Assembly: GCF_029227915.1 (NCBI RefSeq) | Contig: NC_079879.1 | Span: 19,158,001 to 19,222,000, forward strand | Source of the DNA: Hydractinia symbiolongicarpus | Lineage: Eukaryota; Cnidaria; Hydrozoa; Anthoathecata; Hydractiniidae | DNA length: 64,000 nt | Direction: 5' to 3' | Shown here: one piece after another, positions 32,901 to 44,209 of the stretch | Layout of the letters: every line of letters starts with the position of its first letter | Position numbering within the stretch: the stretch's first letter is position 1 | Made by a program: the position numbers and the translations under genes | Notes under the pieces: model-generated | The model's input: only the letters and a program-made list of their open reading frames with translations | Database searches by the model: none | Told to the model about the DNA's origin: nothing

Positions 32901-35900
32901 CATGTAAAGATTTCCACTTCTAAAAGAGCGCAAATTTTCATTTAAAAAATGTAAACAAAGGTGGCTGCAATAAATATTAGAATCTTGCTACTTTTAATGA
33001 TTTTAAGGAACAAATAAAAAAAAGATAGTGCGTAAGAAATTCCATGAAAGAAAAAAGAAATACCATCTATTAATTTAAGATCTACACCTCTTTGGTAACA
33101 TTTTTCTCGAAACAATATTGCATGTTACCTGGAAAATACGAAAAATTATTATGTTATGTTGCACCATTCATTTCTAAATTGAATTTAAAACGTGAAGGCA
33201 TATCTGCTGAGCAACATTCGTGCATAACTTTAAGATATCTAGTGACTGGAGATGCAAAATCTACCATAGCGGGCATTTATTGCATCGGAACTACAAAAGT
33301 TGGTAGAACTATAAGTTAAACATGCCATATGTGAAAAATTGTCGGGCGCAGGGTAATTGAAATGTCCATCAACGCAAGTTGAATGGAAAAAAAGAGCTGC
33401 AAGGTTCGAGAAACTTTGGCAGTTCCCTAACTTTATTGACACAATTGATGGAAAGCATGTGGTAATGCAAGCCCCAGCACGTGAAGGTCCATCTTTTTTC
33501 AATTATACAAAGACCCACAGCATAGTATTAATGGCGTTACGCAATGAAGTTTTTATTAGTTGATATTGGTGATAGTGGCCGCCAATATATATATATAGAT
33601 ACATGTATACGGGTATTATAATATAGACTAGCCGAGAAACCCTGCGTCGAAACGCCGGCGTAAGCCATCAATGACGAAGGGAAGTAAGTAGAATAAAAAA
33701 AACTTACCTTATAACACAGGATAACATTTCTTAGGGGATTGCTCAAGTAGTAACTCGTGTGATGCTTTCTACTAAAAAAAGGAACAAATCAACACTCATG
33801 CAGATACAAATTTGATAGGTTCAGGATTGCTGGTCCCCCGAACATTTATGTTGTTCGTATTAGCTGCTTCTCACAGGGTTATCGGTTTAGCCAAAAGGTT
33901 ATCCAAAGAAAAAAGTTTTGGATAATCTTCAACCTCATTGTAGCCAGCTTTAAACCAAAATATATAGAGTTTAACATTAAAACTTCGAAGTTTTGAGAGA
34001 ATGTAAATTACGAACTAATTTAATGATTAAATGTAGCTACGTTCAAACATTACAACGTTAACGTTAACGTAAACGTTACATAACACCAGTAGACATATAA
34101 CAGGGTAAAGATGAATAATACAGTGGTTTGTGTAGAACTTGTTGCATTGAGTAAAATAACTGTCTATGATAATAACAAAGCGAAGTAAAATAACTATATG
34201 AGAAAAAGAACTAAACATAAAGATTAAACAAGGCTAAAAGGCATCAGACTGAGTTTTTTAATTTTTGACAAAAGATTCTTTATGCATCATATTTTTTGAA
34301 ATGAACTATAAATATTAGAAATACTAACTATGCAAAATATTGATATTGGCTAAAACTGACTACTGATGCCATTAATGCGAAACTAAGGAAAAGCAGACAA
34401 ACCTTTCATAGAAGACTGACAAAGAGCCCAAGATTTTTAAATATCGTATTGTTTTTAAATAAACTATGAATATTAGTAGTATTGATACTAACTATGCAAA
34501 AGACTACAAACATTATTACGTTATCTGCAAAATATTGACAGTGGTATTTTGGGCTAAAACTGAATACTAAGACAACTGTATTGAATGCCAAACTAAGAAA
34601 AAGAGGGCCGAGGCCGCTCCCGCCAGCGGAAGCCCTCACGCTCCCTGCCCCCAAGGCGACGCTACACCAAATATGACGCCCTGGACCTGGGTCCTGGATT
34701 TTTCTGCGGTACCGCAGATATGCTCGGTAGGATAGATTCTAAAATAGAGAAAATAATATATTTAGACTAAAACTTTTTTGGAAATAAGGTGATGACAATA
34801 TCCGAGAGAAGTAGGGGTTATAAGGGATGGTAAGGAAAGTGGACCTTACTTCATTGAGACCTTCTCGCTCTGATTCAGCTGGTGTTTTTGTTTATTTGTG
34901 TTGTTGTTGTTGTTTGTGTTTTTGCTGTTGTAGTAGCTGCTGTTGTTGTTGTGGAAGCTGGTGCTATTGTTGTGGAAGCTGGCATTGAATTTGTAGAATT
35001 ATCAAATTTGTTAAATCTTGACATTTTTAGGCAGCCTAAAAATAAATAATTTAAGTAAAGTTGCATGAACATTAACCCTATTCGGTCCGTTGACGGTTTT
35101 TTTAATAACTCTTCAATGCTATGTTGCATGGGTACAATGCTTACTGAGTTTCAATATTTATCTGTTAGACACCTGCATGCAAAGTATGTAGGTCCCATAT
35201 CTTTCAGAGGCTTTGATATTGGCTGTTAATCGAAACTACTGCTAAAAATCTCTATGAAACTCTTATAATAGGAAAAATATAATAACTCTTGTTAGGATTA
35301 TGTTTAGAACTTGAAACTTACAACACAACTTTTTTTAATCAAGAAGAATCATTTTGCATGTTTTGGTTACGTGGTTAATCCGATTTCCCGATTTTTCCAG
35401 ATTTTATCCAAAAATCGGAAAAAACCGGATTTTTGGGGAATATTTGACAATTTTTCATACGATCTGTGTAAAAACCGGATAATATGTTAAATAAAATTTA
35501 TTTAGCTTTCAGAAACTTCAAACAGAATGTAAAAATTCGCTCTAGAACTAAAGTAATTGAATTTTAAGCAGATAATTTTGAACAAATTTCAAGCTTTTGA
35601 TGACGTCACGGAGAATGTGCTGACGTAAGCAAAACTTAATTCCTGCTATTTTGTTCCTTTTGTGACGTACTATAAGTGTGCCAAGTTTGATTCAATTTGG
35701 ACAAGCCTATGAAAAGTTATTGAGGGGGGCGGATTCCGCCCTCCCTCCGGTCATAATATGTTCGAAAAAACCCGGGCCGAATTGGGTTAAGGGAAATAGA
35801 ATTTGTAGGACTGAATATACATGTACAGCCACATAAATAGCAATTTTCTTAACAATAGCAGACCTTATAAAATTTCTGAAGAAAGAATGCCCATTAGGGA

Positions 35901-38089
35901 ATCCTGGCTTTCAGTTTGTGAACTTGTTATATCAAAACTAGTAAAGAAGAAAAAAGTCGAATATGTAATTGAATAACACGACAAAAATAATTTCCTTTTT
36001 TAAGAATATAAAATACTGGAACTACGATTGTATGTAAAATATTTTTGGTTATCTTAAGTTGAACATCTTATTTTTGACGTAAGTCCATCTTAAACCTCCT
36101 TTTTTTCGCCCCACACAGCCATAAAGTATTGCTAGGAAAGAATAAGGATATATAGTTATGAAAAATGTTACTAGTAAAGGCTGAATGATACTTAATATGT
36201 AGGAATGAAAAACTATCTAGTAACAGACCCAGCTAGCTTTAGCTTTACTTTTAAATTTACATCACGTGATCAAACGCTTTACAAAAACGATCCAGTATTG
36301 ATTAAGAATCCTTGGAACAGAAAATTTTCAACTTCTTTTGGATCGGTTTTTAAACAGTCTCGAATTATTTTAAATAAAAAAACCTCTATCTGGCTTCAAA
36401 ATGTATTGGATAAAAACACCTTCTTCTGCGTGTGCACCGATAAATAACTTATCGGCTCCGTGTCCGATCCGGTCCGATCCAGACAAATGGAAACCAGCCT
36501 TGACTTGTTTGCCTACAATTGTGCTTTAAAGGAAGAGAAGTTGCGCGAAAAACTTAAACAGACTTAATTGCGAATGAATTAATGAATTATTGCATTTTTA
36601 TTCATTACAGGACTTCGTTTTTTAATAAACTTCTTTTAACCCTATTCGGTCCGGGGGGGGGGCGGATTCCGCCCCCCCTGACGGTTTTTTTTTAATAACA
36701 CCTGATTGCTTTGTTATATGGCTATGATACTTACTGAGTTTTAACATTTATCTATTAGACACCTGCATGCTAATTTTTTAGGTCCCATACCTTTCGGAGG
36801 CTTTGATATTGGCCATTACTCGAAACTACCCCTAAAAATCTCTATGAAATCCTTATAATGGGGAAAATATAATAACTCCTGTTAGGATTATCCTTAGAAC
36901 TTGAAACTTGCAACACAACTTTGTTTCATCAAGAAGAATCATTTTGAATAATTTGAACACGTGACTAATCCGATTTCCCGATTTTGTCGGATTTTACCCG
37001 AAAATCGGAAAAAAACGGATTTTCGAGCAATTTTTGGCAATTTTTCATTTGATCCATGTAAAAACCGGAAAATATGTTAAATAACTTTTATTTAGCTTTC
37101 AGAAACTTCAAACAGAATGTAAAAATTCGCTCTAGAACAAAAGTAATTATATAATAAGCAGATAGTGGCATTTTTAACAATTTTCAAGCTTTTGATGACG
37201 TCACAGAAAATGTGCTGACGCAAGCAAATTTCTTTTGGCGCCATTTTGTTCCTTTTATGACGTATTATAAGTGTGCCAAGTTTGATTCAATTTGAACAAA
37301 CCTATGAAAAGTTATCGAGGGGGGGCGGAATCCGCCCCCCCCGGTCATAGTATGTTCGAAAAACCCCGGACCGAATAGGGTTAAGCTACTTTTCTTATTC
37401 GTGTAATATTTGTAAACCATTTATTTTAATTATTTGGATAGTTATTTTCCTTAATTCGGACTTTGAAATTTTCTTTCGCCAAAGTTTCTTTCTTTAAAGT
37501 ATTTTCAAAATACAACAATAATTGATATTACATCCGTGTTTATAGTAAATCGGTACCAACTAAGCATTGATTTAGACTGTGTGACTTTTGAAGTGTGTCG
37601 CCTATAATTAGGAATTAAAAGTAACAACAATGATGGAACCGAGCTGACGTTGTGAATTGAGAAAAAGTTTCTATTTTAGATGAAATTAATTTGTCACAAG
37701 AAAAACCATCGTGGAGTTCATCAACTTTATTTCAAAAGCATTCTTCTAACGCTTTTGATGGTCCATGGTTTACATGTCAATTCTCAGACAACAAATTAAG
37801 CAACGAATGGATCAAAGTTGATTTGACGAAACCGAGTATCATCGCGCGTGTCCTATTATATAGTGCAACTTTTGCTACCGGCCTAATAGAGAACGCTATG
37901 ATAGAAGCTTCATCTTCATTTGACATGATGCAAAACTATCAGGTGTGTGCCAAGTTGGAAAAACGTCCCTTTCTTCTAGAAACTTTCAAATGCGACAAAA
38001 CTATTTTAGGGCGGTATGTCCGATTGGTGTTAAACCAACAGGGTTTTTTGACAGTATGTGAGATGCAAGTTATGGGTTATTACTACTAG
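32409..38089 (+). CDS. Secreted F-type lectin-like protein, gene 5, spanning the unit border
   Basis: Exon 1 32,409-32,676 (268 nt) and exon 2 37,680-38,089 (410 nt) join in phase 1, splitting an Asp codon, to give 225 aa. Signal peptide M-K-I-L-L-L-L-L-V-V-L; then the C-V-F-Y-C and C-Y-C module; an acidic D/S linker ending L-L-K-P-I-D-E-I-N-L; then the F-type lectin domain with AFDG, a Cys, W-I-K-V-D-L, GRYVRL and T-V-C-E-M-Q-V-M-G. The 5.0-kb intron contains a Harbinger-like element with a nested MITE, plus a second MITE. The pairing is inferred from phase and order; no exon 2 lies closer. Exon 1 belongs to unit 1 and exon 2 to unit 2. If the duplication is an assembly error, the pairing would still exist within each haplotype. 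Confidence 0.65.
33119..33590 (+). pseudogene. PIF/Harbinger transposase relic (DDE part)
   Basis: Read over two frames. First comes C-I-T-L-R-Y-L-V-T-G, the conserved N-terminal block. Then E-W-K-K-R-A, F-P-N-F-I-D-T-I-D-G-K-H with the catalytic Asp, F-F-N-Y, S-I-V-L-M-A-L, and a shifted D-I-G-D-S-G-R-Q with the second Asp region. Several frame breaks and stops. It lies on the same strand as the lectin gene, inside its intron. Confidence 0.7.
33600..33650 (-). mobile_element. Helitron-like 5' end fragment
   Basis: The reverse complement reads TCTATATTATAATACCCGTA, as at the start of the mini-Helitron at 11,549, and then diverges. No 3' hairpin nearby; a truncated relic. Confidence 0.4.
34598..34740. 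other. GC-rich patch of unknown nature
   Basis: About 140 bp rich in G and C (GGGCCGAGGCCGCTCCCGCC...) within AT-rich DNA, with CCTGGACCTGGGTCCTGG and the palindrome GCGGTACCGC. The preceding 34,260-34,600 holds two diverged copies of an ACTATGCAAAA-type block. Possibly another transposon end; not classified. Confidence 0.35.
35076..35786. mobile_element. TTAA MITE copy M1 (711 bp)
   Basis: Flanked by TTAA at 35,072-35,075 and 35,787-35,790. Ends are CCCTATTCGGTCCG and its diverged complement. Internal G-rich/C-rich palindrome near 35,723-35,747. No ORF. TTAA plus a CCCTA start suggests mobilisation by a piggyBac-type transposase; this is inference. Older than M2, because its right part is also in unit 1. 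Confidence 0.75.
36640..37380. mobile_element. TTAA MITE copy M2 (741 bp), unit 2 only
   Basis: TTAA at 36,636-36,639 and 37,381-37,384. Termini CCCTATTCGGTCCGGGG and its complement. Unit 1 has an undisturbed TTAA at 1,089-1,092. Near both ends lies a palindrome of G-run, CGGA-TTCCG, C-run. The body also carries TGACGTCA near 37,195. Confidence 0.85.
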
Positions 38090-41000
38090 CTTTGGATGGC
38101 TCATTGCATGAGGAATTTGTTACGTAATTTAAGACTAAAATGAGTGTGTTAAAATAACTATTTTTAGTGTAGGTGACTGGTTGTGCATATTTTTAACGTA
38201 TTATGACGAACAACCACGCTTTTTAACGTTACTTTTGTAACTTGTTCTGTACAATAACAAGTAAAAACAGAAGGAAAACACACAAAGATTTATTTCTACC
38301 CTAATCTTGAGCGCTATGTTTTTAAGGAAAGCAGAAAAGGCAAAATTCTGATTGACAAACTACAATTGATAACATAATACACAAAAGTACAATAGCACTT
38401 TTTCTTCTTTTTTATGAAGTTGTCAAAAAGTATCAAGATGCGATTTCTCTGCAGCCAATAAATTGAGGAAATGCTACTTTTGCGGATACATAGTTTAGGT
38501 AAACAGTGCTTAAAATGCGCATAAACTTTAATTTACTTTCTTGTGATGTTAGAAATCCCGTGGATTTGCAAGGACAAATGACCCAGTTAATTTTTCACGG
38601 GTTATCTCTTATATCAATGCCTTAAATTGTGTCTGTTTGTTTGGCGCTACGGAAACACGAAATGCGATATATAACGGACAGGCAACCCGTGGATTCATTC
38701 ACAAGCTAATTGCTAGTCTCTGTAACGACACCCGTATTCTGTGCGCCGTAGGTTCGCTTTGAGCCATTGGCGGAGTGATTTTAATACTTTGCTAACAAGA
38801 GCAAACATTAATGCACGAAACACCGGCGAGGGAAATATCTACGACGGACGAAAATCTAAGAACCTGCGAGTTTGTAGTTTTTTTTACCAGTCTTTATAAT
38901 TATGGCAGTATTTTATATTAAGTGGCGGCGAAGGTAGCAAAGCTTGTCCGTTTTCTATTTAAATGAAAACCATTAGTGTCAAATATATTTCTGCTTAGTA
39001 GTGAAATCCTCTTGTCGATTATGGCCGAGGTACTAGAAAGCACCCGAGTCTGCGATTCTTACACGGTTAAACTCAAGATGTTATATCTAGCTCTAACCCA
39101 GTCCTTATTTCTTGTCATAATTTTTGTTCGACATGTAATAGTTTGTTGACATTTTCTGATTTTTTTATTCAGTTGGAGCTTACATTGAAGAAAAAAATAT
39201 TTGGGACAATTTTATACTTATTCATGGTGAGGCTATAACTTAATTTTTTATCTGAAACCTGATTTTATAGGCGGCTTTAAAAAGCGCTTGTATAAACCAT
39301 TTTTTCTTGATGACTCTCTCGTATTTATTGTTTTTTCCTAATTCTTTGTTTGTACAGAACATTAAAAACGTGCTATAGCGGTTCTCATAGTCTTATCTTT
39401 GCATATTGCCTTTGTTAAAAGTTTTCAAATAAGAAAAACTTATAGTTATTAACTTGTGCAAATTCAATTCAGCAAATGATAATGACCAACTGGCTATACT
39501 AATGCATGTAGTAAACAGAGACTGGTTACTTAATAGGAAATTGTATGGCACACTCCTACAAACCGTTTGAATATCTATTTAAAAAAAAATAGCTGTTTTC
39601 TTGCATTTCTCAAAAAACAAAACATAATCACGCGACAAATGCTCTACTCAGGCAGATGTGTAGGGCGGGTGAGAGACGTTGAAAATCCGCTTAGTCACAT
39701 TTTCTGCGGTGTCAGCATTATGGAACAATTATCGTGATGGTCATTAAATGCAAACAAATCGAGAAAAATTATGCCTGTTGTGTTGATGCCAGCAAGAGTT
39801 ATCACAGATTTGAGATTTCCGATTTAACCAAATATCCTAAGATCCTATTTCCGTTGTAAACGTTGACATGGGAGCTTTCACAATCATTGTTGGGGGGATG
39901 GTCTTTGAAATTGAGCATTTATTCCTCAAAATGTTTAAACACGATTGTAGAAAATAGTACACACGTTTTTTTATGACTATCGGGGGTGGATTTCACGCCC
40001 TGCCGTTTTGAGCCAAACCTTTAGGTTATGCACTTGTCAATTACTTGAAGCTACCTCTTATTCTATTATCCACTTTGTTTAACGGAAAATAAGAGCCTAC
40101 GTAACTTGAACGTCACAAAATAATTTTTTGCATTTTTTTGCATATGTTCGAAATAACCCGGATTAAATAGGTTTAACAATAGCTAGGCCAGGAATGGAAG
40201 ATAGAACAAAAATTATAGCTAATCACAGTGAAAGTAGAAGAAATGTATAATTAAATATCAAGCTTTAAGACCATTATCTGTAAGATCAACTCACGACAAA
40301 AAATCATAAAGGAGCCACAACTACATGTATAGCGTAAATCATGATTAGGGGATTGTGTAAAAAGAAGCAGTTTTGATAAGTTGATATAATTTAATTTTAG
40401 CGAATGGCTGACTCTTAAGCGGATGCCTATAAATTTAGTAATTTTAGTGGAAACTGCATTTTTTAGATTTCAAGTAAATAAAGAATTTCAAGAATCTTTA
40501 TTGCGGACGAAAATAAATTTTTTCTATGTAGGTTTTAGACTTTTAGGTTGATGTAACAGTTAACATACAATAGGTCAGCTACAGTTAGATATACCTACCT
40601 TAAACCAGCCACACTCTCTTCAGGTAACACAATCGTTTTCCTATTGTTCAACACTTCAGTTAATTATAAGAGGTAGTGAGTATTTGAGCACAGTACTTCT
40701 TTAAGTCATTAAAAGTTGCAATATGGTAATAACAATGATGTCTTTCTCTTTTGACACTTGACTTTTTGCTAGGCTGACCATAATGGATAGCCACAGTTTT
40801 TTGGCAATCAATAACCTTTAATTTTTTATTGTGGATAAAACACAGTCGTTAAGCCATTAAAAAATATCATTCGTTAATTTAAAGTGGTATCATAAATATT
40901 TAGTCTTAGTTTAGGGAAAAAACCACGAGTTAGAATTTCCTGCTGTTTTTCTTCTCATTGCGCTACCATCATAAAATATATGTCCCAAAAAGCGCCACAC

Positions 41001-41196
41001 AAAAGCCAGTAATTACAAGTACTCCAAGTTTTATCACTTGAGCATAAGTAGTTCCGGATTTATAGCCCCCGGCCACTTTATGTTCGATGTTATAAAGACA
41101 TTTTAATCAAATTTCAGCCTTGCCTTTGTTTTTACCTTGTTCTTCTTTTTAAGTTATGCCCAACCTCATTGTTCTTTTAAAATATTCTAGTTTACA
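38090..41196. other. Spacer; MULE empty site at 38,924-38,932
   Basis: Matches 1,798-2,653 and then 9,581-11,548. The single GGCGGCGAA at 38,924-38,932 is the pre-insertion site of the MULE. A degraded Helitron-like end closes at 38,716. A ~290-bp block near 39,428-39,720 is missing from unit 1; it is AT-rich with no gene seen. Confidence 0.55.
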
Positions 41197-41349
41197 TCTA
41201 TATTATAATACCCGTATTCGTCTGTCTGTCTGTCTGTCTGTCCGTCTGTCACGCAAAATGGTAGGTTAGCTGGGCAAGTAGCGATGCGCACACAATGCGG
41301 TAAAAAAGGACGGGTGAACCCGTGGTTTTTTCCACGGGCAACCGACTAG
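41197..41349 (+). mobile_element. Mini-Helitron, unit-2 copy (153 bp)
   Basis: Same insertion as 11,549-11,697, with one extra TCTG-type repeat unit, the same hairpin and CTAG end, and the same A/T flanks. Confidence 0.75.
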
Positions 41350-41817
41350 TATATATATATTATACATAAATGCAATATATTTGTACAATTTATCACCTTT
41401 AAAAAGTTATTTCAAAAAACGGTTTCGGCAAAAACATGTAAAAAAGGCATAAGCTATTGCAGTTGTCTTGATATCTAAAATGTCTTATTCTTGTTTAAGT
41501 TTAATTGGACAATATAAGCTGAACAAACTTTAAAGAAGTGTTTCTGTCATGATTTCGTCTGTCATAATGGTTTTTCGTAGCTTTATTGTAGACCCCACAA
41601 ATAAGTGTATTTTTGCTGAGATTGCGCGAAGTAGTGATGCAAAAATATATACAAAAGGCTAATCCCCGTGAATTTTTCAAGGGCTATAGACTAGTCAATA
41701 ATATGATACTGTACTAACTAATATTTATAACAGTCTTTATTTTATAGTCCAGGTGCCAGGGGGTCGACTATGTCAGTCAAGCGGACAAATTGAAACATAC
41801 ATGACGTTATTGGGCAC
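41350..41817. other. Spacer before Academ-like copy 2
   Basis: Matches 11,698-12,165, including the degraded Helitron-like end at 41,694. GGCAC at 41,813-41,817 is the target duplication. No gene. Confidence 0.45.
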
Positions 41818-42066
41818 AACCTCGTCCCCAGGACCTCTTTTCGCTTTTTTGATATCGGGGATGGCGCGAAGAAAAAGGCCCTGGACCCGGCCGCTTTCTA
41901 CACCCAGAAATCTTGGGTGTAGACTGCAGCGTCAGCACTTTGGCTAAATGTCGACAGTTCTTTATATGGATATGTGACATCCATATATGGAGTAAAACTA
42001 AGAATTTAAAATTATTTCAAAAAGTGAACGGCGAGTTAAAGTGTTAAAAGGGTTCCGTTTTTCAAA

Positions 42067-43944
42067 ATGGACAAGATATTGCAATTATTTTGTAGATTGA
42101 AACAAACTTTTTTAATTAATAACATAAATAATATTATCTTAAAGCCACAGCAAGTTAAATGTTTCGAGCATCTTTTAAATGGATATGATGTTATTGGTGT
42201 TTTACCTACTGGATTTGGGAAATCCTTGTTGTTTCATTTGTTGGCAGACTTTTTGCCAAGAAAGAGTGTCCAAAATATAGTATTGGTGGTGTGCCCTCTT
42301 AATTCTATCATAGAGGACCAGTTGAAAGTTTTAGAAGTGAGAGGTATTGGTGCTGGGGTGCTTCATTTGGAGCAAACAGTTGTGCCTGAAAAATTGTTTT
42401 CGTGTGATGAGAATGGTGAGCCTAAAATACCAATTTCAATTGAAAATGGCGAATTAAAACTAGTATTTGCTAACCCAGAATCTCTGCTTAGTGTCAGAGG
42501 ACGAGAATTGCTAAAAAGTTCTGTTTACCAAGAAAATGTTGTCAGTTCTGTTATAGATGAAGCACATTGTGCAAGCATGTGGTAAGTAAAAACACTCCAG
42601 TGAATCATTTTTTTTTTTGTGCTTTTTTTTAAAAAAAGACAGGGCTGGCGAACACTTTTATGCTAGAAACGAATTTTAAAATGTTTGTTATGCGACAATG
42701 TAAAACTTTATTTTGGATGTTGTCTCCACTTCACGAATCAATTCGCCTACCCTGACTTTGTCAATGGTGAACTCAAGCTTCTCTCTCTCTACTTAAAACT
42801 ACATACATACATACTATATATTATAAATAAAACTATGCCGTTCAAGTAAATTCATAAATTTAAAACTTTGTATATTGCTACATAAAATAACATATATTAT
42901 ATATAATGTGTTTCTTCAAAAAATATAAAATTTTAATGTGCTTTATTTGATTTATAGGGGTGAGGATTTCCGAAAACTTTTTAGCGAGTTGTCTACGTTA
43001 AAGGCACTTTTCCCAGATGCTGTTACATTGGCTGTAACCGCTACTGCTACACCAGACACTGCAGAATATTTGATTAAATCGCTCGCCCTTATTACGTATA
43101 AAGTCATTGCTGTATCGCCAAATCGAAAAATGTGTATTTAAACATACAAAGACGCCCAAACTCTAACTTGGGTTTGAAAGGATTTGAAGTTATTCTCAAA
43201 CCGTTGGCTGAAAAATTAAACGTGCAAAGAGAACACTATCCCATGACAATAATTTACATGCATTTAAGATATTGTGGGTATGGGTACAAATTATTTGAAA
43301 ATGTTATAAGAAATCATTATGTTGGTGACAATATTTGTCCTAGAGTAAGATTGTTTGCACAGTTTCATGCTTCTTGTACTACACAAATGAAAGAGGATAT
43401 ATTGAAGGAGTTAAAGAAGTCAGATTCACGAATTAGAGTAGTATTTGCTACAACTGCTCTAGGTATGGGTGTTGATGCTCCAAATATATCTAATATTATT
43501 CACATAAGTCCTCCATCAACATTAGAGTCATTTGTGCAAGAAATTGGAAGAGGAGGAAGAAATGGTGTAGCTTGTGATTCACTTTTATATTTCAACAATT
43601 CTGATTTGGCATCTAAGTATATAAGTGAGTCAATGAAAAAATACTGTGTATGGGATAGATGTCTCAGAGTATTTTTGCTAAACTATTTTGGATTTAAGAG
43701 TAAAACTCAGATTAACTGTTGCAAGAACTGTAATGTTGGTGCTGATTCTACAATTGATATCAAATTAAACGCACTTGACGACAATAAGAAGATAGCACGC
43801 AACATATATGGGGCTGATATGGAGATGCTTAAAGTAGAATTGTTAAAAACGGTTGAAGATATCAATTTTTATGAAAACGTGATGTTTCCTTTCCACAGTA
43901 AAATTAACACTAACATTGTAAATGAAATCCTGAGAGAATTGTGA
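42067..43944 (+). pseudogene. RecQ-like helicase, copy 2, frameshifted
   Basis: Exon 1 42,067-42,581 and exon 2 from 42,958 as in copy 1. A one-base loss in an A-run near 43,128 ends the frame after S-P-N-R-K. The rest is open from 43,132 but stops early at 43,944 (GAATTGTGA), losing the last ~20 residues. Catalytic motifs are otherwise kept, including a more canonical I-D-E-A-H in motif II where copy 1 has K-D-E-A-H. Confidence 0.8.
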
Positions 43945-44209
43945 ATTCTTTTGAATCAGACTTACTTTCTATGTTTAGTATTTAAAATGAAAGGTGTTCT
44001 AACGAATTATATGCTTTAATAGACAAATATGCACCTAAAATAGGTTAGTAAAAAACATAATATATATATACCATGGTATGACAAAGTTGGTGAAATCTGC
44101 AATTTCATCCACAAAAAAAATTCAATTAGCCAAAATGCCAAATTTTGTCAGCTTATGGGTATATATATATATATATGTTAAACAAAGGAAATTAGTTGCT
44201 TGTGCTTTT

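Larger units (their letters stand above)
1..33000. repeat. Unit 1 of a ~30-kb duplication
   Basis: Base 1 matches base 35,560, and the two sequences stay collinear for most of the window: lectin exon 1,388/37,680, mini-Helitron 11,549/41,197, Academ-like element 12,166/41,818, PPxY exon 18,446/48,056, lectin gene 2 22,470/52,210, pseudogene 3 25,645/56,676, first exon 4 28,845/60,536. The offset is about 29.7 kb, rising to 31.7 kb after unit-2 insertions. Substitutions are a few percent by eye. The left end is outside the window. The right end lies between ~32.4 and 35.5 kb and cannot be fixed, because the matching part of unit 2 is also outside. Confidence 0.95.
32829..36499 (+). mobile_element. 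Decayed PIF/Harbinger-like transposon in the intron
   Basis: Terminal inverted repeats of about 35 bp: GGCTGGTTTTCACTTGTC from 32,829, and its near complement ending CCAGCC at 36,499, with GATCCGGTCCGATC-type bases inside. No target duplication is evident. It holds a transposase relic, part of a Helitron-like end, a GC-rich patch, a (GTT)n-type repeat near 34,893-34,980 and a nested TTAA MITE. Unit 1 keeps the right end at ~918-952. Confidence 0.55.

Noticed and set aside
36205-36447. 80-codon + frame inside the Harbinger-like element
   Set aside because: The unit-1 version is disrupted and no domain is visible.
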